NCBI RefSeq assembly: GCF_007671685.1
Contig: NZ_VCNL01000001.1
Location: forward strand, 558,001-622,000
Direction: 5' to 3'
DNA: 64,000 bases
Source of the DNA: Halorubrum salsamenti
GTDB lineage: Archaea; Halobacteriota; Halobacteria; Halobacteriales; Haloferacaceae
Shown: positions 16,541-25,177 of the stretch, piece by piece
How positions within the stretch are numbered: position 1 is the first letter of the stretch
How the letters are laid out: the number at the start of each line of letters is the position of its first letter
Made by a program: the position numbers and the translations under genes
Notes under the pieces: model-generated
Told to the model about the DNA's origin: nothing
Databases searched by the model: none
What the model saw: only the letters and a program-made list of their open reading frames with translations

Positions 16541-18415
16541 TTAGCGCGAGGAGTCAATAGCCTGTTCAACATTGGCGACGAGTGATTCTACTTGCTGCTG
16601 GCTCAATCCGTGGATTCGAGCCGCTTCGAGAATATCCTCGCCAATCGCGTTCGGACAGCCAGAACAGAACAGACCATACTCATCGAGAATGTCCTGAACG
16701 TCCTGGCGTTCGATGAGATCGGCCACCGATTCACCGGATAGGCCGGTCTCGATATCGTATCCTTCGGTAACGTTGTACACGTCGGCGCGGGCTTCCCACG
16801 GAGCATGAAGGAGTCTCCAGAACGCCAGGTTGTATTCGTCAGGTGACCGGCTAAACGTCGCCCAGTAGCCGATGCGGATTTCATCCCACGAGAGATCGTT
16901 TCGGATGACGTATTGGACTAGTCGACCAGGACACTCCATGATGACATGGGTCTGTGAATCGACCTCTGAATGCGATACCAAAGAGTCGGTCGGCTTGTAC
17001 GATATTTGACCGTCGGAAAATGAGATTAATGCTGTGAGCTGCCTTCCGTCGCCACTAAGCCCTATTGACAACGCATGGTTGCCGATCTTTGAAGCGAGTG
17101 TCGAGCCTTGGAGTGACTCAAAATACGCTGCGAGTTCCTCATGTGTTATTACGAATTCCTCGTCGATGAATCGACTACGAGACTCGTAGGCCGCCTCGAC
17201 GATACGCTCAGTCGTCTTGGTGGTGAAGAACGACTCCCGTTCCGGACGTCGAGAGATTTCCTCTGTGCGCCCTGTCCATTTCTCCCCAGGAATCAGGTCC
17301 AGTACGTTGACGGAGTAGTCTCCAAGTCGTGTTATGACATCGCGTGGCCGATTTCGCTGGATTTGTGCTCGATAATCTGCGTGTGACGGCGGCACCAGTT
17401 CGAAGAATTTTGCGAATGGGAGAAAGTAGTTCGGATCGAACATTTCGACGAGTTGTTCGCACTTGTCAAGTTGACCCTCGTTTCGGTTGTGGATCATCTG
17501 TTCTGTCTCTGCCTCGGAGAGGTGATCCCACATGATGGGATAATCAGATGCACCGAACGAAAACCCGGAGGCAATGAGGTCAACCGAGTTGACCTCGTTA
17601 TACACGTTCCAGTTTACGCCTGCGTCGTTGACGTTCAATATGCGGAATCCACCACAGTTGAGCAGTAGGATACTGTCGTTCCATGTGCTCTCGGATTCGA
17701 AACAGACTGCCTCGAGGTTATCGGCGAGTTCGTACGCGGAGCCAGTTGGCAGGCTGTGAACGTTCGTCAATCCAACGTCCTCTAGTCGGGAGGCCAGGCG
17801 TTGATAATTCAATTCAGGTACATAGACGGGTATGTCGGCGTCGAATTTTTCAAGCGTAGGTGGATGGAGGTGGTCAGAGTGTTCATGTGTTATCCAGAGT
17901 GCGTCGATGTCATTCGCCAGCGTCTCAACGTCATGGGTTGGCGGCGGGTACTGCGTCCATCCGCCAAGGAAGGCGTGGCCGTCGATCCAGGGATCCATAA
18001 GCAGCGAGAAGTCGCCGTATTCGACGAGTAGCGCTGCGTGGGAGACAAGTGTGATGTTCGGCAGTTCGTCCGTTATGTCAACCGAAAACCCACCGAATGA
18101 CGGGGTTCTGTCTGGGAGGTCCGCGTAAAGATTGCCATCTGATTCGTAGACGGGATAGGATGTAACAGACTCCCCGGGAATATTCAAGCTATCACCTGTC
18201 TCGGGATCGAATTTCCACCCGTGCTGATGGCAGGTGAGACACTCCTCACTCCCAGGCTCAATCGTTCCGCCCTGATGTGGACACACCGCATCAAGCAGTT
18301 GAGGGTCACCATTGGGAGTTTTGGTGAGAATGTATGGGTCTCCATCGAACTCAACAGGAGAAGGAGTAGATTCGAGCCGAGACGCCGGACCAATGCGAAA
18401 GCGCATAAACTTCAT
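16541..18415 (-). CDS. CMP-N-acetylneuraminate hydroxylase (CMAH)-like protein: Rieske + MBL fold + DUF1858-like domain
   Basis: A 624-aa protein from the ATG at 18415 (other in-frame starts: 18457, 18421, 18406). Residues 40-70 form a Rieske [2Fe-2S] site: C45-P-H47 and C62-x-x-H65. Residues 120-400 are a metallo-beta-lactamase-like fold with LLMDPWIDGHAFLGGW and THEHSDH (H177, H179, D181, H182). Further CMAH-like segments are FSFGASDYPIMWD, NYFLPFAKFFE and SWDEIRIGYWATFSRSPDEY. CMAH converts CMP-Neu5Ac to CMP-Neu5Gc. The last 60 residues add a DUF1858-like redox domain (C584-S-G-C587, then EAARIHGL). With neuA, neuB and neuC in the same island, hydroxylation of a CMP-nonulosonate is the best guess; activity is inferred. 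Confidence 0.82.
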   Translation of the reverse strand: MKFMRFRIGPASRLESTPSPVEFDGDPYILTKTPNGDPQLLDAVCPHQGGTIEPGSEECLTCHQHGWKFDPETGDSLNIPGESVTSYPVYESDGNLYADLPDRTPSFGGFSVDITDELPNITLVSHAALLVEYGDFSLLMDPWIDGHAFLGGWTQYPPPTHDVETLANDIDALWITHEHSDHLHPPTLEKFDADIPVYVPELNYQRLASRLEDVGLTNVHSLPTGSAYELADNLEAVCFESESTWNDSILLLNCGGFRILNVNDAGVNWNVYNEVNSVDLIASGFSFGASDYPIMWDHLSEAETEQMIHNRNEGQLDKCEQLVEMFDPNYFLPFAKFFELVPPSHADYRAQIQRNRPRDVITRLGDYSVNVLDLIPGEKWTGRTEEISRRPERESFFTTKTTERIVEAAYESRSRFIDEEFVITHEELAAYFESLQGSTLASKIGNHALSIGLSGDGRQLTALISFSDGQISYKPTDSLVSHSEVDSQTHVIMECPGRLVQYVIRNDLSWDEIRIGYWATFSRSPDEYNLAFWRLLHAPWEARADVYNVTEGYDIETGLSGESVADLIERQDVQDILDEYGLFCSGCPNAIGEDILEAARIHGLSQQQVESLVANVEQAIDSSR

Positions 18416-18896
18416 GATCATGTATTTACACATATATGTTATGTTTCTCTGTATCATGTCTATTTGATTGATCCTCGCAGATACAGTCGAAAGCTGAATG
18501 AATCTCGATACAAACAGACGCCAACCTGTTCTATATTCAAGAGAATTAGCTTTAATGGTTTCTCAGTGGGCAATAAGAGACGATCAATCACCTGTATCTG
18601 CTCTATCTGAATGGCGGCGTTATTGAGACTGTGAGTGAGTTGACTACTATCTGTGCTGCTCTGTTGAATCCGATGACCGCGCGGGGACCACGATCTCTGA
18701 ATGCGCGTTTATCTCGCTCTTTATTGTCAATGAATTGTAACGAAATACCCAGTGATCTGTATCCTCTCGCTCTCTGCCAAGATTCCATCTCTGAATTCTC
18801 TCGGCAGCGGTCCTGAACCGAGTAGAGAGTAACCCGATTCCGACGCGTTCTGCGGATTCAACAGAACAATTACGTGAATAATAGATGCGGATCAAG
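18416..18896. other. AT-rich intergenic region without a gene
   Basis: About 480 bases between two minus-strand genes, with many stop codons in all frames. Near 18420-18450 it is A/T-rich enough to hold the CMAH-like gene's promoter. No repeat or RNA gene was recognised. Confidence 0.4.
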
Positions 18897-20246
18897 TTAC
18901 GCGTAGCCGAGGTCGCGGAGGTGTTGCTCAACGTTTTTTGAAACGTCTTCGGAGACATCGGTTGACTTCACGTCAACGAGCGACTTTTTAAGTGAAGCGA
19001 GCACCGATTCACCATCTTCATCCGGCGCACCCGCAATCCGGAACCCATCGGAATCTGGCGTCTGAAATTGATATCCGTTTCGGGTGACGACACCAGAAAG
19101 GCATTGGTCAAGCGAATCGATCAGGTTTGTTGGAACTCCCTCACGCTCCATTCGTTCCCTTGACCGAGAGACAAGGCCGTGATATTGCGTTAGCCTTGGA
19201 TCATTAAGAGTGTCGTCAAAGAGGGAAACACCGCGCGTTCCCGATGGCCTATCGACACTCGCAAAATCGAGAACGGTCTGGAACACATCGATGAGCGACA
19301 CTGGGTTCTCGGTCTCTTTTACCCGGGTAGCGGCGTCACCAGACACAACGATCGGAACATGGCAGAGCTCCGTCTGAAGGCCTACAAGGTGCTGGTACAC
19401 GCCCTGTTCGCCGAATGCCTCACCGTGGTCGCTGAGAGTAACTATCATATCCATCGTCTCGGTAAGCTCGTCGAAGATTTGCTCGTAGATGTGAGAGAGA
19501 TAGCGCACCTCGTCTTCGTAGGCTTGCCTGACATCATCGAGTGGTCGATCGTAGCCATCAAGCGCTGTTCTGACGCCATCCGTATCGACTGGGTCGGTCG
19601 TTGCCCACCCCCCGGGCGCTTCGTAAGGGCCATGCGCCTCCATGAGATTGAGAAACACGAACTCTCCTGACGTGTCGAAGGAAGAGGAACGAATCCATTC
19701 TATTGCTTCGCCGCCGCCCATGTCTCCATAACGGCCAATTCCGGCATCCTCCAGCTTGAGATTGAGTCCAGCCTTGAGCGACGGAAGTGTCTTGCAGTCA
19801 CGCGCGAAGCACGCAGAAATCGCCTTCAGGTATCGCAACGGCCCGTCACCGTCGACGGTCTCAATGAATTGCTTCCAGTCAAGGATGTCTGTTTCAAAGC
19901 CCGGGATGTGGGAGGGGCCACTGAGTTCGTCGAACCCCCGGTTCCAATTAAACGCAGGCGTGATGTTCGTGTTGCAAGAAAAACCTCGGACGTGATAGCC
20001 TGATTCCGAGAGTAGCTCCGGGAGCGTCGGCGTGTCACAATCGAACATTCGACTCGCGAACGTCATGTTCACCTCACTGGAGTAGTAGCCAGTAAAAAGT
20101 GAGGCGTGTGCGGGGATAGTACCATGCGATGTCGACCATGCATTTCCGTACCTTTGTCCGTTGAGCCAGTCGAAATTATCGTCGAACGAGTCCTTTCGAA
20201 GCGTGTCGAGAACCACAACTGCAATATTAGGCTTGTCACAACTCAT
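18897..20246 (-). CDS. sulfatase/alkaline-phosphatase superfamily hydrolase
   Basis: A 449-aa member of the alkaline phosphatase-sulfatase superfamily. The metal-binding start is IAVVVLDTLRKDSF, and the nucleophile region reads STSHGTIPAHASLFTGYYSS. A Thr stands where sulfatases carry Cys or Ser, and P-A-H-A-S replaces C-x-P-x-R. The C-terminal metal site is LSDHGEAFGEQGVYQH. Such enzymes hydrolyse or transfer sulfate, phosphate or phosphoglycerol groups on surface glycans. ATG 20246 is chosen because the superfamily start follows at once. It diverges from the flippase gene. Confidence 0.85.
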   Translation of the reverse strand: MSCDKPNIAVVVLDTLRKDSFDDNFDWLNGQRYGNAWSTSHGTIPAHASLFTGYYSSEVNMTFASRMFDCDTPTLPELLSESGYHVRGFSCNTNITPAFNWNRGFDELSGPSHIPGFETDILDWKQFIETVDGDGPLRYLKAISACFARDCKTLPSLKAGLNLKLEDAGIGRYGDMGGGEAIEWIRSSSFDTSGEFVFLNLMEAHGPYEAPGGWATTDPVDTDGVRTALDGYDRPLDDVRQAYEDEVRYLSHIYEQIFDELTETMDMIVTLSDHGEAFGEQGVYQHLVGLQTELCHVPIVVSGDAATRVKETENPVSLIDVFQTVLDFASVDRPSGTRGVSLFDDTLNDPRLTQYHGLVSRSRERMEREGVPTNLIDSLDQCLSGVVTRNGYQFQTPDSDGFRIAGAPDEDGESVLASLKKSLVDVKSTDVSEDVSKNVEQHLRDLGYA

Positions 20247-20402
20247 AGTACCATACACTAGATGGATAAACGACGTGCTTAGTTGTGTAGATTTCGCTCC
20301 TTTCCAGCGGTGCTCCTCCAGGGACACCGATCGTAGTGAGTGGAGTTATATGTCGACAGTTTCCAGCTAATCATGCAACACCTACTACGAGCCATCTCAA
20401 CA

Positions 20403-21833
20403 ATGAGAATCGGACAGACCTCTATCATCGTTTTCGTATCGAAATTGCTGAGTTCAGCACTCGGGTTCATCGCGACATTATATTTCGCCCGTGAGCTTGG
20501 TGCAGAGATTCTCGGATACTTCGCAACTACAATTGCTCTTGTTTCCTGGCTAAAACTCACTGGCGATCTCGGAGTCTCTAACGCGGTCAGAAAGCGGATC
20601 AGCGAGGGCGACGACATCTCGGAATACGCCACCGCGGGAACGATTACAATAATCACATTTGCTGTGGTGATTTCCGTAGCGGTGCTTCTCCTCAATGGAC
20701 TCATAGAGTCGTACGTTGGCCGTCCAGTTGCGGTCTTCGTCGTTCTTCTCTTATGTGCTCAGCTGCTAAAGTCAATGATCGTTTCTCTACTGGAAGGTGA
20801 TCAGATGGTTCATATCTCCGGTATTCTTGAGCCACTTCAAACCGGATCGCGGGCTGCTATTCAGATTGGGCTAGTAATTGTCGGCCTCGGACTATCAGGC
20901 ATGTTTATCGGCCAAGCAGCCGGTTGGATACTGGCCAGTGTCGTAGGGATTTTGTATGTTTCTACATCACCCACTCTGCCAAGCCGCTACCATTTCAAAC
21001 GCCTCTATGACTACGCAAAATACTCTTGGCTTGGGGCACTAGAATCTCGATCCTTCCGTAACATGGATATATTGCTCTTGGGAGTATTCACCTCACCGGC
21101 ACTAGTTGGAGTTTATTCAGTCTCTTGGAGTCTAGCAACATTTCTTACAATCTTCGGTGGTGCTGTTCGATCAGCCCTATTCCCCGAGATTAGCCGATCA
21201 GATGCTAAAGGAGATAGGCAGCAAGTTGCAGCATACCTTACTGACGGGCTCTCGTTTGGTGGACTACTCATCATCCCGGGTTTCGTCGGTGCCATAGTTC
21301 TCGGTGACAGAATCCTACAAATTTACGGGCAAGAATTTACGCAGGGTGTCTCAGTCTTCGGATTCTTAGTTCTTGCCTGTCTCCTCCACGGCTATCAACG
21401 CCAACTGCTTAATGGTCTGAGTGCCATCGATCGCCCCGATCTTTCGTTCCGAGTCAATCTCGTATTTATTGTCGCTAATACAATAGGTAATACCATCCTC
21501 ATCGTCTGGATTGGGTGGGTCGGAGCAGCAATTGCCAGTGTCATATCAACTGCACTCGGGGTGGTATTTGGATATCGAACGCTCCAAAGTCAACTCAGCT
21601 TCATCACTCCCTGGAAAGCAATCGGAGAACAAATTTTCGCAGCTGGAGTTATGGGAATTTGTGTGTATTTGCTCCGACTCCTAATCGAGTCCTCGACTAT
21701 CGGCGTACAAAATATTGCGGTAGTTCTGTTCATTATATCAGTTGGTGCCGGGATCTACTTTCTCACTCTGTTCATAATATCGATGAATTTCCGACGGGTT
21801 ATACAGTCGAATCTCCCGTCTCAGCTATCGTAA
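20403..21833 (+). CDS. Wzx/AglR-type polysaccharide flippase
   Basis: A 476-aa polytopic membrane protein with about 12-14 hydrophobic helices and the start MRIGQTSIIVFVSKLLSSAL. It carries the FARELGAEILGYFATTIALV motif typical of lipid-linked oligosaccharide flippases of the MATE/MVF superfamily. It likely moves dolichyl-linked glycan from the cytosolic to the outer face, where AglB would transfer it. An in-frame ATG at 20373 and GTG at 20340 are alternative starts. Codon use is AT-rich like the rest of the island. Confidence 0.82.
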   Translation: MRIGQTSIIVFVSKLLSSALGFIATLYFARELGAEILGYFATTIALVSWLKLTGDLGVSNAVRKRISEGDDISEYATAGTITIITFAVVISVAVLLLNGLIESYVGRPVAVFVVLLLCAQLLKSMIVSLLEGDQMVHISGILEPLQTGSRAAIQIGLVIVGLGLSGMFIGQAAGWILASVVGILYVSTSPTLPSRYHFKRLYDYAKYSWLGALESRSFRNMDILLLGVFTSPALVGVYSVSWSLATFLTIFGGAVRSALFPEISRSDAKGDRQQVAAYLTDGLSFGGLLIIPGFVGAIVLGDRILQIYGQEFTQGVSVFGFLVLACLLHGYQRQLLNGLSAIDRPDLSFRVNLVFIVANTIGNTILIVWIGWVGAAIASVISTALGVVFGYRTLQSQLSFITPWKAIGEQIFAAGVMGICVYLLRLLIESSTIGVQNIAVVLFIISVGAGIYFLTLFIISMNFRRVIQSNLPSQLS

Positions 21834-22523
21834 ATTTCCCCGTGGTAGACGACTCTTCGTCATTCGTCCCGATATCCCAACACAGCGAGCTTTTCCTTCA
21901 TCTTTTCTGTCGCCTCATGGTACGCTTCAGTACTACCATCGTCTGTGACATCCCGCCGGGAACCATTCTTAATCACTCCCCATGGCATTTTGGTCAGTGA
22001 TTCTGTCCGAAGTCCTCGCGGATGCCCATATAATTTGATAGGAATTGGCCAAATCCGATCTCCAAGCATATTCCCGTGGTCGGATGTAATCACTGTCCAG
22101 CCGGAGAGGTCATTCGCTAGTGCTCTAGCTGCTTCAAATCCCCACTCAAGATTGTTCTGGTAGCCGTTCCACGCCTTGTCTCGGGTCACTTCTCCTGCCT
22201 CAAGAGCTTCCCATACGGTGTCTGGACTAGAGTCGTTGTCATGAATTGTGGTTCCTTCCTTGAGCACGTTTTCAGGGTTCCAATCTTGGAACACAAGTTC
22301 GGGTGTTCGTGGGAACGGAATATGTGGCTGAATGAAATGGATGATCAGACGTTTATCTGGATATTCGTCATGAATCTCCCGCGCTGCGTCTGCGACTTCG
22401 GCTGGTGGGACAGTTTGTTGTTCTTTATCGAAGCGATCGCGCCAAAGTTCTTCGAGGTGGTGGAACTGATTTGGAACAACTTTCGAGGTAACCGGGTTCG
22501 CGGTGATATAAACCGTATCACCG

Positions 22524-22531
22524 AACTCCTC
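22524..22531. repeat. IS target-site duplication, left copy
   Basis: AACTCCTC here is repeated at 23223-23230, just past the other end of the element. An 8-bp duplication is the normal size for IS6-family insertion. Confidence 0.92.
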
Positions 22532-23222
22532 GGTCGCGTTAAGTTTGGCGTGAATTGTGGTAGACTGCGAGGGCTTCGAGCCAATTTTGAGCTGTCTCGA
22601 ACGCGACATTGCTGAAACTATTCGCAAACGATGATGTTCGTCGTTCTATTTCCCAAAAGACACGTTCGATAGCATTCCGATTTCCATGTCGAATGACTTG
22701 AAATCGATAGCCGTCTTCAGCGAGGACTGAGCCGAGATAGTCTGCGTCATCGACGAGAAATTCGACGTTGTTGAGCTGATAGCGCCGGTGTAGCTCGGTG
22801 AGAAACCATCGCGTCGTCTGTTTGTTTGCGGTCGGATAGAGACTTACGTGAAGGATCTCGTTCGTCTGTGGATCAACCGCGCCGTACAGCCAGAACTTCT
22901 GGCCGTGGAGGCGGATCATCTTTTCATCAACCGCGAGTTGATCCTCGGAGACGGTCGAGATCGGCTGTAGATCGGCTTTATGAACCCAGTGATGGATAGC
23001 GACGTGACTGCGATCGATCCCAAACCTTTCGAGATGCTTACTTACCTCGCGTAGTGACATACCGGCCAAATGACAGCGGATCCCTACTTCAATCACCCAG
23101 CGCGGCGTTCGATCTCGCTCCACAAACGACAAGTCGATCCAGGCGATACGTTCGCTGAGGCGGTCGAATTCTGTCATAGACACTCAGAACTCGTCCGCCT
23201 CATCCTCTAACTTAACGCGACC
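22532..23222 (-). mobile_element. IS6-family insertion sequence, 691 bp
   Basis: The element is bounded by perfect 14-bp terminal inverted repeats GGTCGCGTTAAGTT (22532-22545) and AACTTAACGCGACC (23209-23222). It is flanked by the 8-bp direct repeat AACTCCTC, carries one transposase gene and interrupts a sulfatase-like gene. Length, terminal repeats and target duplication fit the small IS6 elements of haloarchaea. It appears intact and may still be mobile. Confidence 0.93.
22539..23183 (-). CDS. IS6-family DDE transposase
   Basis: A 214-aa transposase with an N-terminal helix-turn-helix (LAGMSLREVSKHLERFGIDR) and a DDE catalytic core. The Asp in LAVDEKMIRLHG, the Asp in VEFLVDDADYL and the Glu in RNAIERVFWEIERR are the likely catalytic triad. 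The W-L-Y-G-A-V-D-P motif is usual for haloarchaeal IS6 enzymes. The frame is complete, so the copy may be active. An ATG two codons later is an equally possible start. Confidence 0.93.
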   Translation of the reverse strand: MSMTEFDRLSERIAWIDLSFVERDRTPRWVIEVGIRCHLAGMSLREVSKHLERFGIDRSHVAIHHWVHKADLQPISTVSEDQLAVDEKMIRLHGQKFWLYGAVDPQTNEILHVSLYPTANKQTTRWFLTELHRRYQLNNVEFLVDDADYLGSVLAEDGYRFQVIRHGNRNAIERVFWEIERRTSSFANSFSNVAFETAQNWLEALAVYHNSRQT

Positions 23223-23230
23223 AACTCCTC
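23223..23230. repeat. IS target-site duplication, right copy
   Basis: AACTCCTC, identical to 22524-22531 on the other side of the IS element. Confidence 0.92.
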
Positions 23231-23679
23231 ATCGATGAAATTGTTGTAGGTCCATTCGTCGGTCTTACTGCCTCGGCTCCAAACATGCCGATATTCGTCA
23301 AATTGGCCGGTATCAATTGTCTCTTCGAAGAGATCGAGACGACATGCGTCAAGAATGATGAGATTATCCCACTCCTCATCCATGACACGATTCCGATCAG
23401 AGTCTGAGGTAAGTTTCTGATGTACAGGTGCAATGATCCGCGCGGTAATACGATTTCTCCACCACATACTCCGATGATAATTCTCTGCAATCTCAGAAGC
23501 AGCGTAGGATATTTTATCTAGCATCGTCTACTGAAATGTTCTCTCTACCACTCTTATTAGTTCTGCGGGTTCAAATCACGTGTTTCTGTGTTAATGGTAT
23601 TTGAATAAAGATGTGGGATGAGGAAGAGCAATCATCAACTGGTTTATATCAGAAATCGTCGGACTCAACAGTAGTAGCG

Positions 23680-23980
23680 ACCGCTTTGAGTTAGGTTTGT
23701 AGAGCGAGAGTCGGTACCCGCACAAGCGATAGTGACGAAAACGATGCTGGATGGGACAGATCGTTTTCTGCGTGTCGTGGTGAGTCTGCTGTTACAGAAC
23801 GTCTAGCGTTACCTGTACTACGAATACGTGGTGAGGCCCCGCTGAGGCAGGCGTGGCCTCTGGTGGTGATCTTACAAGGAGTTTATCAATATGATTCGCC
23901 GGGCAGCGTGGACGGTCCTCGCGGTTCGGGTCGTCCCTGTGACCGGCCTCTTCACAACCAGTTCCACCGGTAATTATTAA
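23680..23980 (+). pseudogene. degenerate transposase C-terminal remnant
   Basis: From the GTG at 23732 one frame reads TKTMLDGTDRFLRVVVSLLL, then QNV-stop-RYLYYEYVVRPR, then after more stops SYKEFINMIRRAAWTVLAVR, ending at TAA 23978-23980. Just upstream, ESRYPHKR appears in another frame. The pattern matches the C-terminal end of a haloarchaeal DDE transposase, with several in-frame stops and at least one frameshift. Exact IS family not assigned. The rest of the 23525-24103 gap shows no gene. Confidence 0.6.
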
Positions 23981-24103
23981 CCGAGAAACCGGTATAGAGA
24001 GTGATCGCATCGTCGCGTCAACGACCGATCGCCGCCGACAGCTACTCGCCAGTCCCTCGGTTGAATTATAGCGGTCACCGCGATCAACGAGAGAAGTATG
24101 GCT

Positions 24104-25105
24104 TCAGACCTGCTCAGTGTGGACGTATTGTGAGTCTGTGGATATATTCCGATACCGCACCCAACTGTTCTTGATAACTCTCCCAACATACAGCGCCAAA
24201 TTTTGTACTCTTCGAGGCATATATGTTAGCACGATTAGCAACAGAATCATTACGGTAAATCCTAGTTCAATTGCGTTCTTTCCCTCTGTTTGAGCAGCAT
24301 CGTTATCATCATATCTAATATGTTCTAATAATAGACTCATATGTATCTCACGCTTTTGTTGTTCAGTCAACTGTTGATACAACTGATCCAGATCTCCATC
24401 ACGGAATGCAGATCGTTGTTCCTCAGTAACTTCCCCAGTAGCTCGTAACCGGGCAAATTGGCCGTAAAGTAGCACCTCTCGGAGAGCCGAACCATAGATG
24501 CTAGAATCCCGCATCCTGAGTCTGTAGAGTGGCTCGTTGACATTTCCAATAGAATAATTCTCAGCAATCCGTAGCCAAAGGTCATAGTCCTCAGTATATC
24601 GAAAGTCCTCATCGTAACCACCAACACATTCTACAACACGTTTACGTATCAGTACAGAACCGTGAATGAACCGGTTGCCAGCCAGTAACTGGTCGCGAGT
24701 CACGGACTCCAATACGTGACGTTGAGAACGCCGTCCGTCAGCATACTCTAAGATTGCGCCCGTCCCGAGAAGAGCCAGAGACTCGTTCTCTTGTAAAACT
24801 TCGATTTGTCGTTCAAATCGCTTCGGGTGAGATCGATCGTCTGCGTCTTGGCGGGCGATATACACCCCGTTTGCCTCACGAATCCCACGATTCAACGCAG
24901 ATGGGAGTCCAGATTTGTTTCTTTCAATTAGTGTAATATCGAGTCGATCTTCTGAGGTAATAATATCTACTGTACCATCAGTAGATCCATCATCTACGAC
25001 CACCACTTCGAAATCACGAAACGTTTGTTCCGCAAGTCCATCCAACGCATCCTGTATGGCATTCGCTTCATTATAGGTGGGAAGAACGACACTAATCTCT
25101 GGCAT
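24104..25105 (-). CDS. family 2 glycosyltransferase
   Basis: A 333-aa GT-A enzyme. It starts ISVVLPTYNEANAIQDALDG, with VVVVDDGSTDGT, the metal-binding ARQDADDRSHP, and YTEDYDLWLR as the acceptor/base region. One or two membrane segments (IELGFTVMILLLIVLTYM) near residue 290 suggest membrane association. It probably adds a sugar during assembly of the island's lipid-linked glycan; donor unknown. ATG 25105 is chosen because the GT2 fold starts three residues later. It diverges from the phosphatase-like gene at 25178. Confidence 0.85.
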   Translation of the reverse strand: MPEISVVLPTYNEANAIQDALDGLAEQTFRDFEVVVVDDGSTDGTVDIITSEDRLDITLIERNKSGLPSALNRGIREANGVYIARQDADDRSHPKRFERQIEVLQENESLALLGTGAILEYADGRRSQRHVLESVTRDQLLAGNRFIHGSVLIRKRVVECVGGYDEDFRYTEDYDLWLRIAENYSIGNVNEPLYRLRMRDSSIYGSALREVLLYGQFARLRATGEVTEEQRSAFRDGDLDQLYQQLTEQQKREIHMSLLLEHIRYDDNDAAQTEGKNAIELGFTVMILLLIVLTYMPRRVQNLALYVGRVIKNSWVRYRNISTDSQYVHTEQV

Positions 25106-25177
25106 TTTGCAGGGCGTTATACGTCGTATCAACCATGGGGTTATAACTATGAATGTTCTATGAGAGTTCGGCCAAGA

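Larger units (their letters stand above)
21860..23524 (-). pseudogene. alkaline-phosphatase/sulfatase-like gene split by an IS6-family insertion
   Basis: The N-terminal part (23524 to 23231; MLDKISYAAS, WDNLIILDACRLDLFEE) and the C-terminal part (22523 to 21860; GDTVYITANPVTSK, LIIHFIQPHIPFP, TSDHGNMLGD) belong to one gene. Removing the 691-base element and one 8-base target copy restores 966 bases in frame (321 aa, NNFIDEEFGDTVYIT at the joint). The result is close in length and order to the intact paralogue at 25178-26089. The insertion therefore disrupted a working gene, probably recently because both halves have no other lesions. Function as for the paralogue. Confidence 0.93.

Noticed and set aside
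22345-22615. Short plus-strand frames across the broken sulfatase-like gene
   Set aside because: They are antisense to conserved sequence of the split gene and cross the IS boundary.
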